Shown piece after piece: positions 1-8,798 of a stretch of 27,215 bases of DNA. The notes below the pieces were generated by a model. It did not search any database, was not told where the DNA came from, and saw only the letters and a list, made by a program, of their open reading frames with translations. Location of the stretch: contig CAUZOB010000048.1 in NCBI GenBank assembly GCA_963581185.1, positions 1-27,215 on the forward strand, given 5' to 3'. The translations under genes and the position numbers were made by a program. The number at the start of each line of letters is the position of its first letter. Position 1 is the stretch's first letter. The DNA is from SAT2750 sp963581185. Its GTDB lineage: Bacteria > Planctomycetota > Planctomycetia > Pirellulales > Pirellulaceae.

Positions 1-2036
1 GAGGTGTTGATCTTGAAGACGCCGCTGCCGGCCACCAGCAGCACGATCGCGCTCAGCGCCAGCACCGTACGCCAGCGTTTGATCACGCCGTCGCCAATCC
101 AGAGCCAGAAGCGAGTCAACGGTTCGATCCGTGAATCTCCCTTGAGTGGCAGATCGGATGCTGATTGCTGACCCTTCTTTTTCTGCTTCTTCTTGTCCTT
201 GAACTTGGGTGGCCAGAGCGTGAGGGCAGATGGCAGATAGCTGAACAGCAGGAAGACGGTCGCCATCACGCCGATGGCAGAATACAGGCCAAATTTCTTG
301 ATCGGCAAGAGGCCGCTGTTGTAGAGCGACATCAGGCCCAGCGAGGTTGTGAAAGCGGCCAGCGTGCAGGGCCACCAGCCATGGGAGAGTGCCCGCTCGG
401 GTGCTCCCTCAACTCCAACCTCGTCGACAGCGTCACGATAGTAATTGACGATGTGCACGGCCCCGGAGAGACCCAGCACGTAGACCAGCGAGGGCATCGA
501 GAGCAGAATCGAATCCGCTGTCTGGCCGGAATACCAGACCAATGCCAGACTGACCAGGGCACTGGTACCACCCACAAAAAAGACCATGAAGGTGATCTTG
601 ACGCTGCGGAAAGCAAGGAACGAGAGTGTGATTCCCAGTACAAGTGACAGTCCCAGCAGGCGGAACAGGGTGATCTGACCTTCCTCGTCGATAGCACCAT
701 TGTCGACCGGTGGGCCAGCCAGTCGTAATTCCCGTCCGTCCGGCGGTGGGGATTTCGACCAGGGAGTCAGGCCCGGCATGACCGGGGGAGCAAGTGCACA
801 CTCGGTGGCAATCTCAATCAGTCGCCCTGCTGGATTGTCCAGCAAGCCACGACCCACCAGACGCTGCAGGTCCTTCTTGGCAGTGTCGCTCAGGGTTGCC
901 ACGATGCATGTCTGTCGGGGCGGTGGCTGAATATCGATCTGCTTGCAGAATGCCTCCCAGTGTCGGGCGCGAGGGATCGATGTCGCAGCCAGCAACAACT
1001 CACGCTGGCCCTCGTACTGCTCCTCGATCAGCTGATCCACAAACAGCTGCAGCTGCTGTTGCCAGTCCGCCGGTAACTGCTGCTGCCTCGACTCGTCAAA
1101 CCGTCCCTTGACCTCGTCGGCGGTCCAGCCAAATTCACGGGGCAAGGCGGGTGCGAACATCGTGCCAGTCAATCGATCCAGCCCGTCGCGGCGGGCCTGG
1201 GCAATTCGCTGTTCCAGTGACTGGTTGACGTTGCCGCGAGGGCGCAAGGGGCCACCCTCGCCAGATAACTCTTCCAGTACGTCGGGACCTGTTCTGATCG
1301 AGGTGAAGAAGCGTGCACAGAGCAACTGCGGGTTGTCATGAAACTCGTTGTAATCAAACTCGGGGTCCGGCAGACTGCCGAATTGAGCCAGCCGGGTGCC
1401 ACTGAGTTGATAGTTGCCAAACAGGTCATGCTGGAACCAGCGCAGCAGGCCATTCACGATGTTCTCGCGACCGGACCAGCGGTAAAGCGTGCCGTCGGGC
1501 AGCACATAGTACCAGCTGCCATCCAGGTCCTTGAGCCACTTCTCGTTCAGCCCGGCCCAGTTGTCGAGTTCACGGAACCGTTCGGCGGTATAAAGCTCGA
1601 GCTCATCTCCCAGCTGACGTGCCGCCTCCAGCTCCTCCTCCTGTTGTCGCCGCCGCAGAAACAGCTCGCGCTCGGCCAGTCCCTCGGGCAGCGAGGCCGG
1701 CGTGAGTGGCTCGTCCAGCTGAGAGCCCGCGCGGGGCAGTACTTCTCGCTGTAACTTCTCCACGAACAGCTGAAAACTCTCATCCTCCTCGGTACACCCT
1801 TCCCAGGTGATGACGATGAACTGTTCACCAAGGAAGTGCTCTCCAAACCACTCCAGCTGCTCCGTTTCCTCGAATTCCGAAGGGAGCCAGTCCTTGATGT
1901 CATTTTCCAGCTGCTGGGTGACCATCTTGGAGCCGCGGAGGGCAAATGGCACGATGAAACAGACGATCATCAAGATCAGCAGGCCGTTGGAAATGCCCGG
2001 AATACGGGACCGGCGGGCGAAGAAAGGGGTCTTCAT
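1..2036 (-). CDS. RND/MMPL-family membrane transporter-like protein, 3' end outside window
   Basis: The minus-strand frame from ATG at 2036 stays open to the window edge, giving about 678 residues. Seen: a membrane helix near residues 15-33 (NGLLILMIVCFIVPFAL), then a long soluble segment to about residue 430, as in the large periplasmic loop of RND proteins. A cluster of hydrophobic helices follows, with the motif SMPSLVYVLGLSGAVHIVNYY, which resembles the conserved MMPL/SSD-type membrane segment. Then comes a lysine-rich cytoplasmic stretch (KFKDKKKQKKKGQQ) and the first helix of what looks like a second repeat (VLALSAIVLLVAG). Family members export lipids, hopanoids or other hydrophobic compounds; the substrate here cannot be told. 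Complete relatives run to 800-1000 residues, so the second half is missing only because the window ends. The Shine-Dalgarno sequence is weak, so the exact start is uncertain. It is transcribed away from the FHA gene. Confidence 0.85.
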   Translation of the reverse strand, partial: MKTPFFARRSRIPGISNGLLILMIVCFIVPFALRGSKMVTQQLENDIKDWLPSEFEETEQLEWFGEHFLGEQFIVITWEGCTEEDESFQLFVEKLQREVLPRAGSQLDEPLTPASLPEGLAERELFLRRRQQEEELEAARQLGDELELYTAERFRELDNWAGLNEKWLKDLDGSWYYVLPDGTLYRWSGRENIVNGLLRWFQHDLFGNYQLSGTRLAQFGSLPDPEFDYNEFHDNPQLLCARFFTSIRTGPDVLEELSGEGGPLRPRGNVNQSLEQRIAQARRDGLDRLTGTMFAPALPREFGWTADEVKGRFDESRQQQLPADWQQQLQLFVDQLIEEQYEGQRELLLAATSIPRARHWEAFCKQIDIQPPPRQTCIVATLSDTAKKDLQRLVGRGLLDNPAGRLIEIATECALAPPVMPGLTPWSKSPPPDGRELRLAGPPVDNGAIDEEGQITLFRLLGLSLVLGITLSFLAFRSVKITFMVFFVGGTSALVSLALVWYSGQTADSILLSMPSLVYVLGLSGAVHIVNYYRDAVDEVGVEGAPERALSHGWWPCTLAAFTTSLGLMSLYNSGLLPIKKFGLYSAIGVMATVFLLFSYLPSALTLWPPKFKDKKKQKKKGQQSASDLPLKGDSRIEPLTRFWLWIGDGVIKRWRTVLALSAIVLLVAGSGVFKINT

Positions 2037-2212
2037 TGATTGCGGCCGGGGAGGGCATGTGAGGGCAAGGAGAAGCAGCTGACGGGTTAAGCGTAGCGTG
2101 GTTAAAGAGTGAGGTCCATGCCAGTCGGGGCGTCACAGTCGTGCTGACCGGACAAGTTTGACAGGCCGATGGCAGGTCGTACCATTGGGGTAAAGTTAGC
2201 CGCTCGTATTCC

Positions 2213-2242
2213 TTGACCCTCACCACCTGAGGGTGCTATAAG
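2213..2242 (+). promoter_or_regulatory. Putative sigma70-type promoter of the FHA gene, with an inverted repeat in the spacer
   Basis: TTGACC (2213-2218, 5 of 6 consensus bases) and TATAAG (2237-2242, 5 of 6) are separated by 18 bases, about 70 bases before the FHA start codon. A perfect 6-base inverted repeat, CCCTCA (2217-2222) and TGAGGG (2228-2233) with a 5-base centre, lies almost entirely in the spacer. A repeat in that place could be an operator. Promoter function is inferred from the match alone; planctomycete promoters are poorly characterised. Confidence 0.5.
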
Positions 2243-2310
2243 CAGAAGAATGAAGAGGGCGGCAGGAGCTGCCTTTCATCCCATCTCTCGTCTCTTGAGT
2301 TGCAACGCTG

Positions 2311-2976
2311 ATGAGCGATCTTACTTTGCGCGTGATCGACGGCTGTGACCGGGGACTCTCTTTTGACGAGCTCCAGACACCGATCACTATTGGTCGCGAG
2401 GATGGCAATACTGTCCAGCTGAATGATGATCGGGTAAGCCGGTTTCACGTCAAGATCCAGCACGACAGCGACAAGGTGGTGTTGACCGACCTGGACAGCA
2501 CCAATGGCAGCAAGGTCAATGGCCAGGAGATCCAGCTGCGTATCCTGCGGCACGGCGACATTATCACGGTCGGCCGCTCGGTACTGCTGTTTGGCAGCCG
2601 CGAGCAGATTGAGGCCCAGCTGCAACAGGAACGCACCGACAGAGTGGATGCCAGCCGGACTCACGCTCGCCGAGACGACGACCAGCATATCTCCGGTCTC
2701 ATCAACCAGGAATTCGACTGGGATGATGTCTCCGCCGACGCTGCAATTCACTCCCAACCAATGCCAGACCTGCCCAGCGGACTTTCGCTAGGCCAGGCGG
2801 CAGAGCTGTCCGAAGTACTCGACTACCTGCACCTCCGCATGCGCGGACTGATCCATTCAGTCAGCAGCAACGAAAAAGCGGGTACCGTGACACTGGACCT
2901 CGACCAATGGCAACACCTGGTAGATATCCAGTCGCGATTGAGTGAGTACCTGCGGAAAGTGAGCGAACCACAGTAG
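2311..2976 (+). CDS. FHA-domain protein
   Basis: 221 residues. The N-terminal 97 or so form a forkhead-associated domain, which binds phosphothreonine peptides. The signature residues are present: Gly28-Arg29 in ITIGRED, Ser43-Arg44-Phe-His46 in RVSRFH, and Asn65-Gly66 in DSTNGS, so the domain should be able to bind phosphopeptide. The middle (about residues 98-150) is acidic and looks unstructured. The C-terminal 65 residues are helical and may be a partner-binding module. There is no signal peptide or membrane segment, so it is cytoplasmic. The natural partner would be a Ser/Thr kinase, a family abundant in planctomycetes, but none is in this window. A promoter lies upstream, and dnaE follows after 157 bases on the same strand. 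Confidence 0.9.
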   Translation: MSDLTLRVIDGCDRGLSFDELQTPITIGREDGNTVQLNDDRVSRFHVKIQHDSDKVVLTDLDSTNGSKVNGQEIQLRILRHGDIITVGRSVLLFGSREQIEAQLQQERTDRVDASRTHARRDDDQHISGLINQEFDWDDVSADAAIHSQPMPDLPSGLSLGQAAELSEVLDYLHLRMRGLIHSVSSNEKAGTVTLDLDQWQHLVDIQSRLSEYLRKVSEPQ

Positions 2977-2989
2977 GAACCCGATGATT

Positions 2990-3004
2990 TTCGCCTGCGG
3001 CGAA
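2990..3004 (+). other. Small hairpin after the FHA gene
   Basis: TTCGCC and GGCGAA form a perfect 6-base stem with a 3-base loop, beginning 14 bases after the FHA stop codon. No T-run follows, so it is at best a weak terminator or a 3'-end stabilising structure. The rest of the gap up to dnaE shows only a weak -10-like TAGAAT near 3078 without a convincing -35. Confidence 0.3.
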
Positions 3005-3133
3005 GAACCACCCGGTCCCTGACACTCATGCCGGGGTTGTGAATGGCCGCTCGCTACCATCTCAGCGACTGCTCTCGTAGAATAATCGCAACAACTCAAA
3101 GCCCCAGCGAGACGCGGCCCGGCGACGGGCACG

Positions 3134-6100
3134 ATGGATGGAACCATGGTCGATCGGCCTTTTGTGCACTTGCACTGTCACAGCCATTACAGCTTGCTCG
3201 ATGGTGCTGCCTCGATACCGCGACTGCTCGACAAGGCTGTCGAACATGGCATGGACTCACTGGCGATCACCGACCATGGCAACCTGCATGGCGCGATCCA
3301 GTTTTACCGTCAGGCGCTGGAGCGGGGTATCAAACCGATTATCGGTTACGAAGCCTACATTGCTCCCGGCAGCCGTCACGACCGCAACGCCGGCAGCATG
3401 AAAGAGGCCAGCTACCACCTGACTCTGCTGGCCCAGGATCGGCGCGGTTTCGATAACCTCATCAAACTGGCCTCGGCCGCTTACCTCGAGGGCTTCTACT
3501 TCAAGCCCCGCATCGATCGAGAACTGCTGGAACAATACCAGCAGGGGATCATCTGCCTGAGTGGCTGTGTCTCGAGTGAATTCAGTCAGGCGATTCTGCG
3601 CGGTGGCGACGGTCCGCAGAGTCTGGACAAGGCGATCGAGGTAGCCCAGTGGTTCGAACAGCTTTTCGGGGACCGCTTCTACCTTGAAATCATGAATAAC
3701 GGTATCGATGTCCAGCGGCTGCAGTTGCAGGGTGCCCGCGATATCTCGGAGAAGATCGGTATCCCGCTGGTCGCCACCAGCGACTGCCATTACGTCGAAC
3801 AGGAGGATGCGGAAATGCAGGACGTGATGCTCTGCATCAACACCGGCCGCTTCCGCAGCGACAGTTCGCGACTTCGTATGGAAGGAGACCAGTTTTTCCT
3901 TCGTAGCCAGCAGCAGATGTACGATGCCTTCAACGGGCTTGAGGATGCTGTCTCCCGTAGCCAGCAGATCGCCGACCGGGTTGATATTGAGCTTGAGCTG
4001 GGTCAACGACACTTCCCCAGCTTCACGCTGCCCGATAACAGGTCTCCGGAAGAGGAGTTGCGGTCACTCTGTGAATCCGGCCTGCGGGAAAGATATGCCA
4101 ACCGGCCGGAGTATTACGCGGATGGCACGCTCAGCGAGGTGGTGCAAAAGCGACTCAATCGCGAACTCACTGTGATCCACAAACTCGGCTTTGATGACTA
4201 TTTCCTGATCTGTTGGGATTTCGTGGCCGAGGCACGACGGCAGGATATTCCTGCCACCGCCCGTGGCAGCGGCGTGGGGGCGATTGTCTGCTTCGCGCTT
4301 TACCTCAGTCACGTCTGCCCGATCGAATATGAACTGCTGTTTGAACGGTTCCTTGATGAAAGCCGACGTGAGGCGCCTGATATTGATATCGATTTCTGCA
4401 AGGAACGACGCGGCGATATCATTCGTTACGTCAAACAGAAATATGGCGAAAACAACGTCGCCCAGATTGGTACTTTCGGAACCCTGGCGGCCCGCGCCGC
4501 GATCAAGGATGTCGGCCGGGCACTCGGTATTCCGCTGGCCCGCGTCAACCAAATCACTGGCATGGTCCCCGAGGAACTGGGGATCACGCTCGATGCTGCA
4601 CTCGACAAGAGTACCGAGCTGGCCCGGGTCTACGAAACGGATGGCGAGATCCGCGAGCTACTCGACCTGGCCCGCAAGCTGGAAGGACTGGCACGTAATA
4701 TCGGTACACATGCTGCCGCGGTCGTGATCGCCGATCGGCCAATTGCCGACTACGTACCACTGGCAAAGGTATCCGGTAAGGATGACGTCATTACCCAGTG
4801 GTCGATGAACGACGTGGAAGCAGCTGGTCTCCTCAAGATGGACTTCCTCGGCCTGCGAAACCTGACCATTCTCAGCAAGGCTGGCGAGATGATTGCGGCC
4901 ACGCGGGACGAACAGATCCAGCTTGCCGATATTCCACTCGACGATCCGCAGACACTCAGCATTTTCGCCCGTGGCGAAACCAAGGGGGTCTTCCAGTTCG
5001 AGAGCAAGGGAATTCGCTCCCTGCTGCGGCGCATGAAGCCGGACCATTTTCACGACATTATCGCCACCAACGCCCTCTACCGGCCGGGGCCACTGGAAGG
5101 TGGCATGGTCGACGATTACGTGGCAGTCAAACACGGCATCAAGGAGGCCACCTACAAGCATGAGGTTATCAAGGAGGTGCTGGCAGAGACCCATGGCGTG
5201 ATGGTTTACCAGGAACAGGTGATGTTGCTGCTGAACAGGCTGGGTGGCATTGGCTTGGCCGACGCCTATACCTGTATCAAGGCGATTAGCAAGAAGAGCC
5301 ATGAGACGATTGACAAGAAACGCGAGGAATTCCTCGCCGGTTCCACCTCGGTCGGGCTGCCGGCATCGGAAGCCAACGAGTTGTGGCTGATGATCACCAA
5401 GTTCGCTGGTTACGGCTTCAACAAGAGTCACTCCACCGCCTACGCCCTGATCGCCTACCAGACTGCCTACCTCAAGGCGCACTACCCGGTCGAGTTCATG
5501 GCCGCACTGCTCTGCTGCGATATCCCAGGGCGGAATTTCAAGCGCAAGGATTCCCTCGTGGAACACCTGGAAGATTGCCAGCGGATGAAGGTCGAGGTGG
5601 TGGGGCCCTCGATTAACGAGTCCGACGTGGAATTCAGCGTGCAGGGCGACAGGATCCACTTTGGCATGTCCGCCATCAAGGGCTGCGGCAAATCAGCCAC
5701 TGCTGCGATTGTCGCCGCCCGCGACAGCGAGGGTCCCTTCCAGGACCTGTTCGACTTTTGTGAACGCGTTGAAGCCTCCGCCTGCAATCGATCGGCCATC
5801 GAATCCTTGATCAAGGCCGGAACGATGGACAGCTTCGATGGTCACCGAGCACAGCTACTGGAAATCGTGGAAAGAGCGATCCAGGCAGGGCAGACTGCCC
5901 ACTCCGATCGCCGCAGCGGACAGCAAAACCTGTTCGCCGAAGAGGTTGACGCCGACGACGCCAGCACAGCGGCTGACTTGCCATACGCAGCCGAGTTGCC
6001 CGAGCGGCAGAAATTGGCGCTCGAGAAGGAAGTCCTGGGGTTCTATCTCAGTAGTCATCCGCTGGCGGAATTCCAGTCGATGCTGACCGAGTTCTGCTCG

Positions 6101-6730
6101 CACAACAGCGACCAGGCGATGTCGGTCCACGACGGAACCGAGATGATCATGGGGGGCCTGCTTGGATCCGTGCGACAGCTGCATACACGCAAGGCACGAC
6201 CCGGCTCGTCAACGCGCTATGCCGACTTCATTCTGGAAGATATACAGGGTTCAATTCGCTGTATCCTCTGGCCCGATCGATTTGAACAATTCGGTGACTT
6301 GATCGAGGACGATACGATCCTGCTACTGAGGGGCAATGCCGATCGGCGGGGTGGCGGGGAAATACCAGACCTGGTCGTCAACGATGTGATCCTGCTGGAC
6401 CAGGTCGATTCGCTCTTGACCCAGGGCATCGTCATCCGGCTCGATCAACAACAGCATGATGCTGACACCCTCAAGCAACTGCATGAAATCATGCGAGGCT
6501 ATCCAGGCAGTGCCTCGCTGGAGTTGATTATCGAACTTGCTGACGGCAGCAGGGTGCAGTTGAAATCCCAGTCGCATGCGGTTGATGTGACCGCCGAGTT
6601 GCGGCAGCGTATCACTGACCTGCTGGGACCCGGCAACTTTCAGCGACGCATCACCAACACGCAATCATCCCGCCCGGGTCGCTCAACTAGCCGCCAGGCC
6701 AATCAGCGCCATGCCATGTCACGATCCTGA
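3134..6730 (+). CDS. dnaE: DNA polymerase III alpha subunit
   Basis: 1198 residues, close to the usual DnaE length; this is the replicative polymerase. The PHP domain covers about residues 10-290 and keeps what look like all nine metal ligands: His12, His14, Asp23, His48, Glu73, His95, Cys145, Asp217 and His219. The polymerase core carries PDIDIDF with catalytic Asp416 and Asp418, and KMDFLGL with Asp570, equivalent to E. coli Asp401, Asp403 and Asp555. An OB-fold lies near residues 1000-1090 (IMGGLLGSV onward), followed by a C-terminal tail. The domain order is that of DnaE, not PolC, and no exonuclease domain is inserted. An in-frame ATG at 3146, behind a GGATGG stretch, is an equally plausible start. 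A small membrane protein gene follows 15 bases after the stop and may be co-transcribed. Confidence 0.98.
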   Translation: MDGTMVDRPFVHLHCHSHYSLLDGAASIPRLLDKAVEHGMDSLAITDHGNLHGAIQFYRQALERGIKPIIGYEAYIAPGSRHDRNAGSMKEASYHLTLLAQDRRGFDNLIKLASAAYLEGFYFKPRIDRELLEQYQQGIICLSGCVSSEFSQAILRGGDGPQSLDKAIEVAQWFEQLFGDRFYLEIMNNGIDVQRLQLQGARDISEKIGIPLVATSDCHYVEQEDAEMQDVMLCINTGRFRSDSSRLRMEGDQFFLRSQQQMYDAFNGLEDAVSRSQQIADRVDIELELGQRHFPSFTLPDNRSPEEELRSLCESGLRERYANRPEYYADGTLSEVVQKRLNRELTVIHKLGFDDYFLICWDFVAEARRQDIPATARGSGVGAIVCFALYLSHVCPIEYELLFERFLDESRREAPDIDIDFCKERRGDIIRYVKQKYGENNVAQIGTFGTLAARAAIKDVGRALGIPLARVNQITGMVPEELGITLDAALDKSTELARVYETDGEIRELLDLARKLEGLARNIGTHAAAVVIADRPIADYVPLAKVSGKDDVITQWSMNDVEAAGLLKMDFLGLRNLTILSKAGEMIAATRDEQIQLADIPLDDPQTLSIFARGETKGVFQFESKGIRSLLRRMKPDHFHDIIATNALYRPGPLEGGMVDDYVAVKHGIKEATYKHEVIKEVLAETHGVMVYQEQVMLLLNRLGGIGLADAYTCIKAISKKSHETIDKKREEFLAGSTSVGLPASEANELWLMITKFAGYGFNKSHSTAYALIAYQTAYLKAHYPVEFMAALLCCDIPGRNFKRKDSLVEHLEDCQRMKVEVVGPSINESDVEFSVQGDRIHFGMSAIKGCGKSATAAIVAARDSEGPFQDLFDFCERVEASACNRSAIESLIKAGTMDSFDGHRAQLLEIVERAIQAGQTAHSDRRSGQQNLFAEEVDADDASTAADLPYAAELPERQKLALEKEVLGFYLSSHPLAEFQSMLTEFCSHNSDQAMSVHDGTEMIMGGLLGSVRQLHTRKARPGSSTRYADFILEDIQGSIRCILWPDRFEQFGDLIEDDTILLLRGNADRRGGGEIPDLVVNDVILLDQVDSLLTQGIVIRLDQQQHDADTLKQLHEIMRGYPGSASLELIIELADGSRVQLKSQSHAVDVTAELRQRITDLLGPGNFQRRITNTQSSRPGRSTSRQANQRHAMSRS

Positions 6731-6745
6731 CAACCCACTGACGGC

Positions 6746-7426
6746 ATGTCCTGCACGATGAACAAAAACAACGACTCCAGCGATCAACTCGCTCCAGCTG
6801 GTAGGGCAGTTCGCTGGCTGCTACCGCTGATTGCCGTCGCCGCAAGCCTGCTGATCGTGCTGGCCGTGCTGGCCGTGAACCTGTTCAATCCCGCTGGCAA
6901 GATCGGCAGTGAGTACCATGACCAGTACCTACCGGAGGAACTCGATCCGGATATACCCGCTTTTCTGCCTCCGATCATGCAGCCAGAGACCTTCTCAATC
7001 GAGGATGCCATCGAGGAAGCCGGTCTCAAAGATGACGATATCATGGTCGCCGTCCAGGTCGGGGATCAACACCGTGCTTACCTGCTCTCCGATTTCTTTC
7101 AAACCGGATCGCATGTCGTTAACGACTTGATCGATGGAGTGCCGGTCTCCATTACTTACTGTAACCAGACCGATTGCCTGCGAGTTTTCACAGACGCTCA
7201 GTCAGACCAGCCACTCGATTTGTTTACCGCCGCATGGATGAACGACAAGATGATGCTGGGAGTTGGGGTCAAGGAGACGATATACGAGCACGATGATCCG
7301 AAGATTCCCTATGCAGATTACAAGTCCCAGCGGATCGCCTTTGAGAAATGGTGTGAACTTCACCCCGAGGGCCGCGTCTACGTCGGTAACGTGGCTTGGG
7401 AAATGCCCGAAGACCTGGCTCCCTAG
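6746..7426 (+). CDS. Membrane-anchored DUF3179-like protein
   Basis: 226 residues. One membrane helix lies near residues 23-46 (LLPLIAVAASLLIVLAVLAV) after a short polar N-terminus, so the rest probably faces the periplasm. The soluble part contains HRAYLLSDFF, HVVNDLIDGVPVSITYC and a later GVGVKETIY. The pattern NDxIxGxPVxxTYC resembles the core of DUF3179 proteins, whose biochemical role is unknown. Assignment rests on this pattern only. ATG codons at 6746 and 6758 are both possible starts and neither has a clear ribosome-binding site. It follows dnaE by 15 bases and converges on the cyclophilin gene. Confidence 0.6.
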   Translation: MSCTMNKNNDSSDQLAPAGRAVRWLLPLIAVAASLLIVLAVLAVNLFNPAGKIGSEYHDQYLPEELDPDIPAFLPPIMQPETFSIEDAIEEAGLKDDDIMVAVQVGDQHRAYLLSDFFQTGSHVVNDLIDGVPVSITYCNQTDCLRVFTDAQSDQPLDLFTAAWMNDKMMLGVGVKETIYEHDDPKIPYADYKSQRIAFEKWCELHPEGRVYVGNVAWEMPEDLAP

Positions 7427-7448
7427 TCCCAACTCCGACAGATCGCTG

Positions 7449-8585
7449 CTACCGCTCGACCTTGCGGGCCACATAATCATGGTCCCGCATTCGAATCACC
7501 TCGGTCTGGATGATCTTGTCAGCCGTGATCGTCGGGTTCGGCATCTCCGGGTTGATCCGCTGCAATGTCGCCAGGATCTCAAGCCCCTTGATCACGCGGC
7601 CAAAGACCGTGTGCTTGCCATTCAGGTTGGCGGTCGGACGGAAAGTGATGAAGAACTGGGAGGAGCCGGTATTGGGGCCCTTGTTCGCCATGCTAAGTGT
7701 GCCGCGAAAGTGCTTCCTCGCCTCCGGCTTGGTGAACTCGCTGTAAATCTCGTACCCGATGTCACCGGAACCGTCGCCATTAAGTGAACCGACCTGGGCC
7801 ATAAAGTTGGGCAGGACCCGGTGAAATATGTTGTCCTCGTAAAACCCGTTCTCGACCAGACTGATGAAATTTCCGACTGTGTCCGGAGCCTCGTTCTCAA
7901 ACAACTCGATAATGATCTCCCCCTTGGTGGTGACCAACTTGACCTGGGGTAAATCGTCCGCCTCCTTCTCGGCTGCCCTGAGCTTCTGTTCCTCGACCCA
8001 GTAATCCTCGTAATCCTTGACCTCGCCGTAAAAGTTCGTACCCATGCCGGATAGCACCCCCATCACCTTGGCCTGGCCAAAGTGCTGGGCGGCCTTTTCA
8101 AAGTCATGCAGAGCAAAGTGAGCGATGCCGGCATAGTCATGGAGAATCCGCATGTCGGATCCATGCTCAAGCATTGTTCCCGACAGGTCAGCAACGATTT
8201 CGTACTGGTCCAGGCCGGTTGCGTCCTCAATCAGCTTCATCAACAGGCGCCCCAGCTGCCGGTCCTCGTTGGGTGCCTCAACAAAGGCATGCTTGGCCGT
8301 CTGCCGTAACTCCGGCAACAGCGTGTCTCCCAGCTTGATTGTCGTCGCCCACTTCATGCGGATGTTGGCAACCTCGTCAGGCTTGGCCTTGATGAAATCG
8401 GTCCGCAAGGCCTGCAATGTGCGCAACATGTCCTTCCACTCAGCCAGCTTGGCCTGGTAAGCCTTGGTCGCCGGTCCTGCCGCCGCAGCAGCTGCAGGGG
8501 GCTGGGCTTCGAGCGAGAGCCAGGGAGTCCCAACGGCGACCACCGAAAAGACGACAACCATGAATGCCAGACATCGCGTAACCAT
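7449..8585 (-). CDS. Secreted cyclophilin-type peptidyl-prolyl isomerase
   Basis: 378 residues from ATG 8585, chosen because a perfect AGGAGG sits 6 bases upstream. The frame is open further upstream, but that would hide the signal peptide. The N-terminus is a signal peptide (MVTRCLAFMVVVFSVVAVG, likely cut near SLEAQ), followed by an Ala-rich linker and a helical region to about residue 210. The C-terminal cyclophilin domain (about 217-370) has FHRV with catalytic Arg256, SSQFFITF with Gln310 and Phe311, and NGKHTVFGRV. It should catalyse proline cis-trans isomerisation during folding of exported proteins. In the signature FMAQVG, the more usual form is FMIQGG. The helical N-terminal region resembles TPR-like repeats (FALHDFEKAAQHFGQA) and may bind partners. 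Confidence 0.93.
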   Translation of the reverse strand: MVTRCLAFMVVVFSVVAVGTPWLSLEAQPPAAAAAAGPATKAYQAKLAEWKDMLRTLQALRTDFIKAKPDEVANIRMKWATTIKLGDTLLPELRQTAKHAFVEAPNEDRQLGRLLMKLIEDATGLDQYEIVADLSGTMLEHGSDMRILHDYAGIAHFALHDFEKAAQHFGQAKVMGVLSGMGTNFYGEVKDYEDYWVEEQKLRAAEKEADDLPQVKLVTTKGEIIIELFENEAPDTVGNFISLVENGFYEDNIFHRVLPNFMAQVGSLNGDGSGDIGYEIYSEFTKPEARKHFRGTLSMANKGPNTGSSQFFITFRPTANLNGKHTVFGRVIKGLEILATLQRINPEMPNPTITADKIIQTEVIRMRDHDYVARKVER

Positions 8586-8590
8586 GAAAT

Positions 8591-8596
8591 CCTCCT
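8591..8596 (-). promoter_or_regulatory. Consensus Shine-Dalgarno of the cyclophilin gene
   Basis: AGGAGG on the minus strand, separated from the ATG at 8585 by ATTTC. It decides the start of the cyclophilin gene against the longer open frame. Confidence 0.8.
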
Positions 8597-8607
8597 GACG
8601 CACAAAA

Positions 8608-8623
8608 CTGCCGGCTCCGGCAG
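8608..8623 (-). promoter_or_regulatory. Leader hairpin followed by TTTT, upstream of the cyclophilin gene
   Basis: CTGCCGG and CCGGCAG form a 7-base perfect inverted repeat with 2 bases between, or a 6-base stem with a 4-base loop. It is directly followed on the minus strand by TTTTGTG and lies 11 bases before the Shine-Dalgarno sequence. This resembles a short terminator or attenuator in the 5' leader, but the T-run is only four bases long. Confidence 0.35.
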
Positions 8624-8798
8624 ATAGTCTGTAGATCCGATCTCTCATACGATGGATTGTCGTCGCTGGTTTGCGCCGCCGTCCATTTCTTCCAATCCGA
8701 GATCCTCCACCGCTCTCCTAACATTACAACATACTGCCGCCACCTGTCACCAGCGGCTTGATCTTCCCACGCTTTCTTGCCCCCCCCTGAGGCTCCGC

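Noticed and set aside
3257..4012. 251-residue antisense open frame in the dnaE PHP region
   Set aside because: Mirrors conserved dnaE codons and shows no recognisable protein pattern.
4658..5659. 333-residue open frame on the strand opposite dnaE
   Set aside because: It lies wholly inside the conserved dnaE coding sequence, has no family resemblance and no ribosome-binding site; long antisense frames are common in GC-rich genes.
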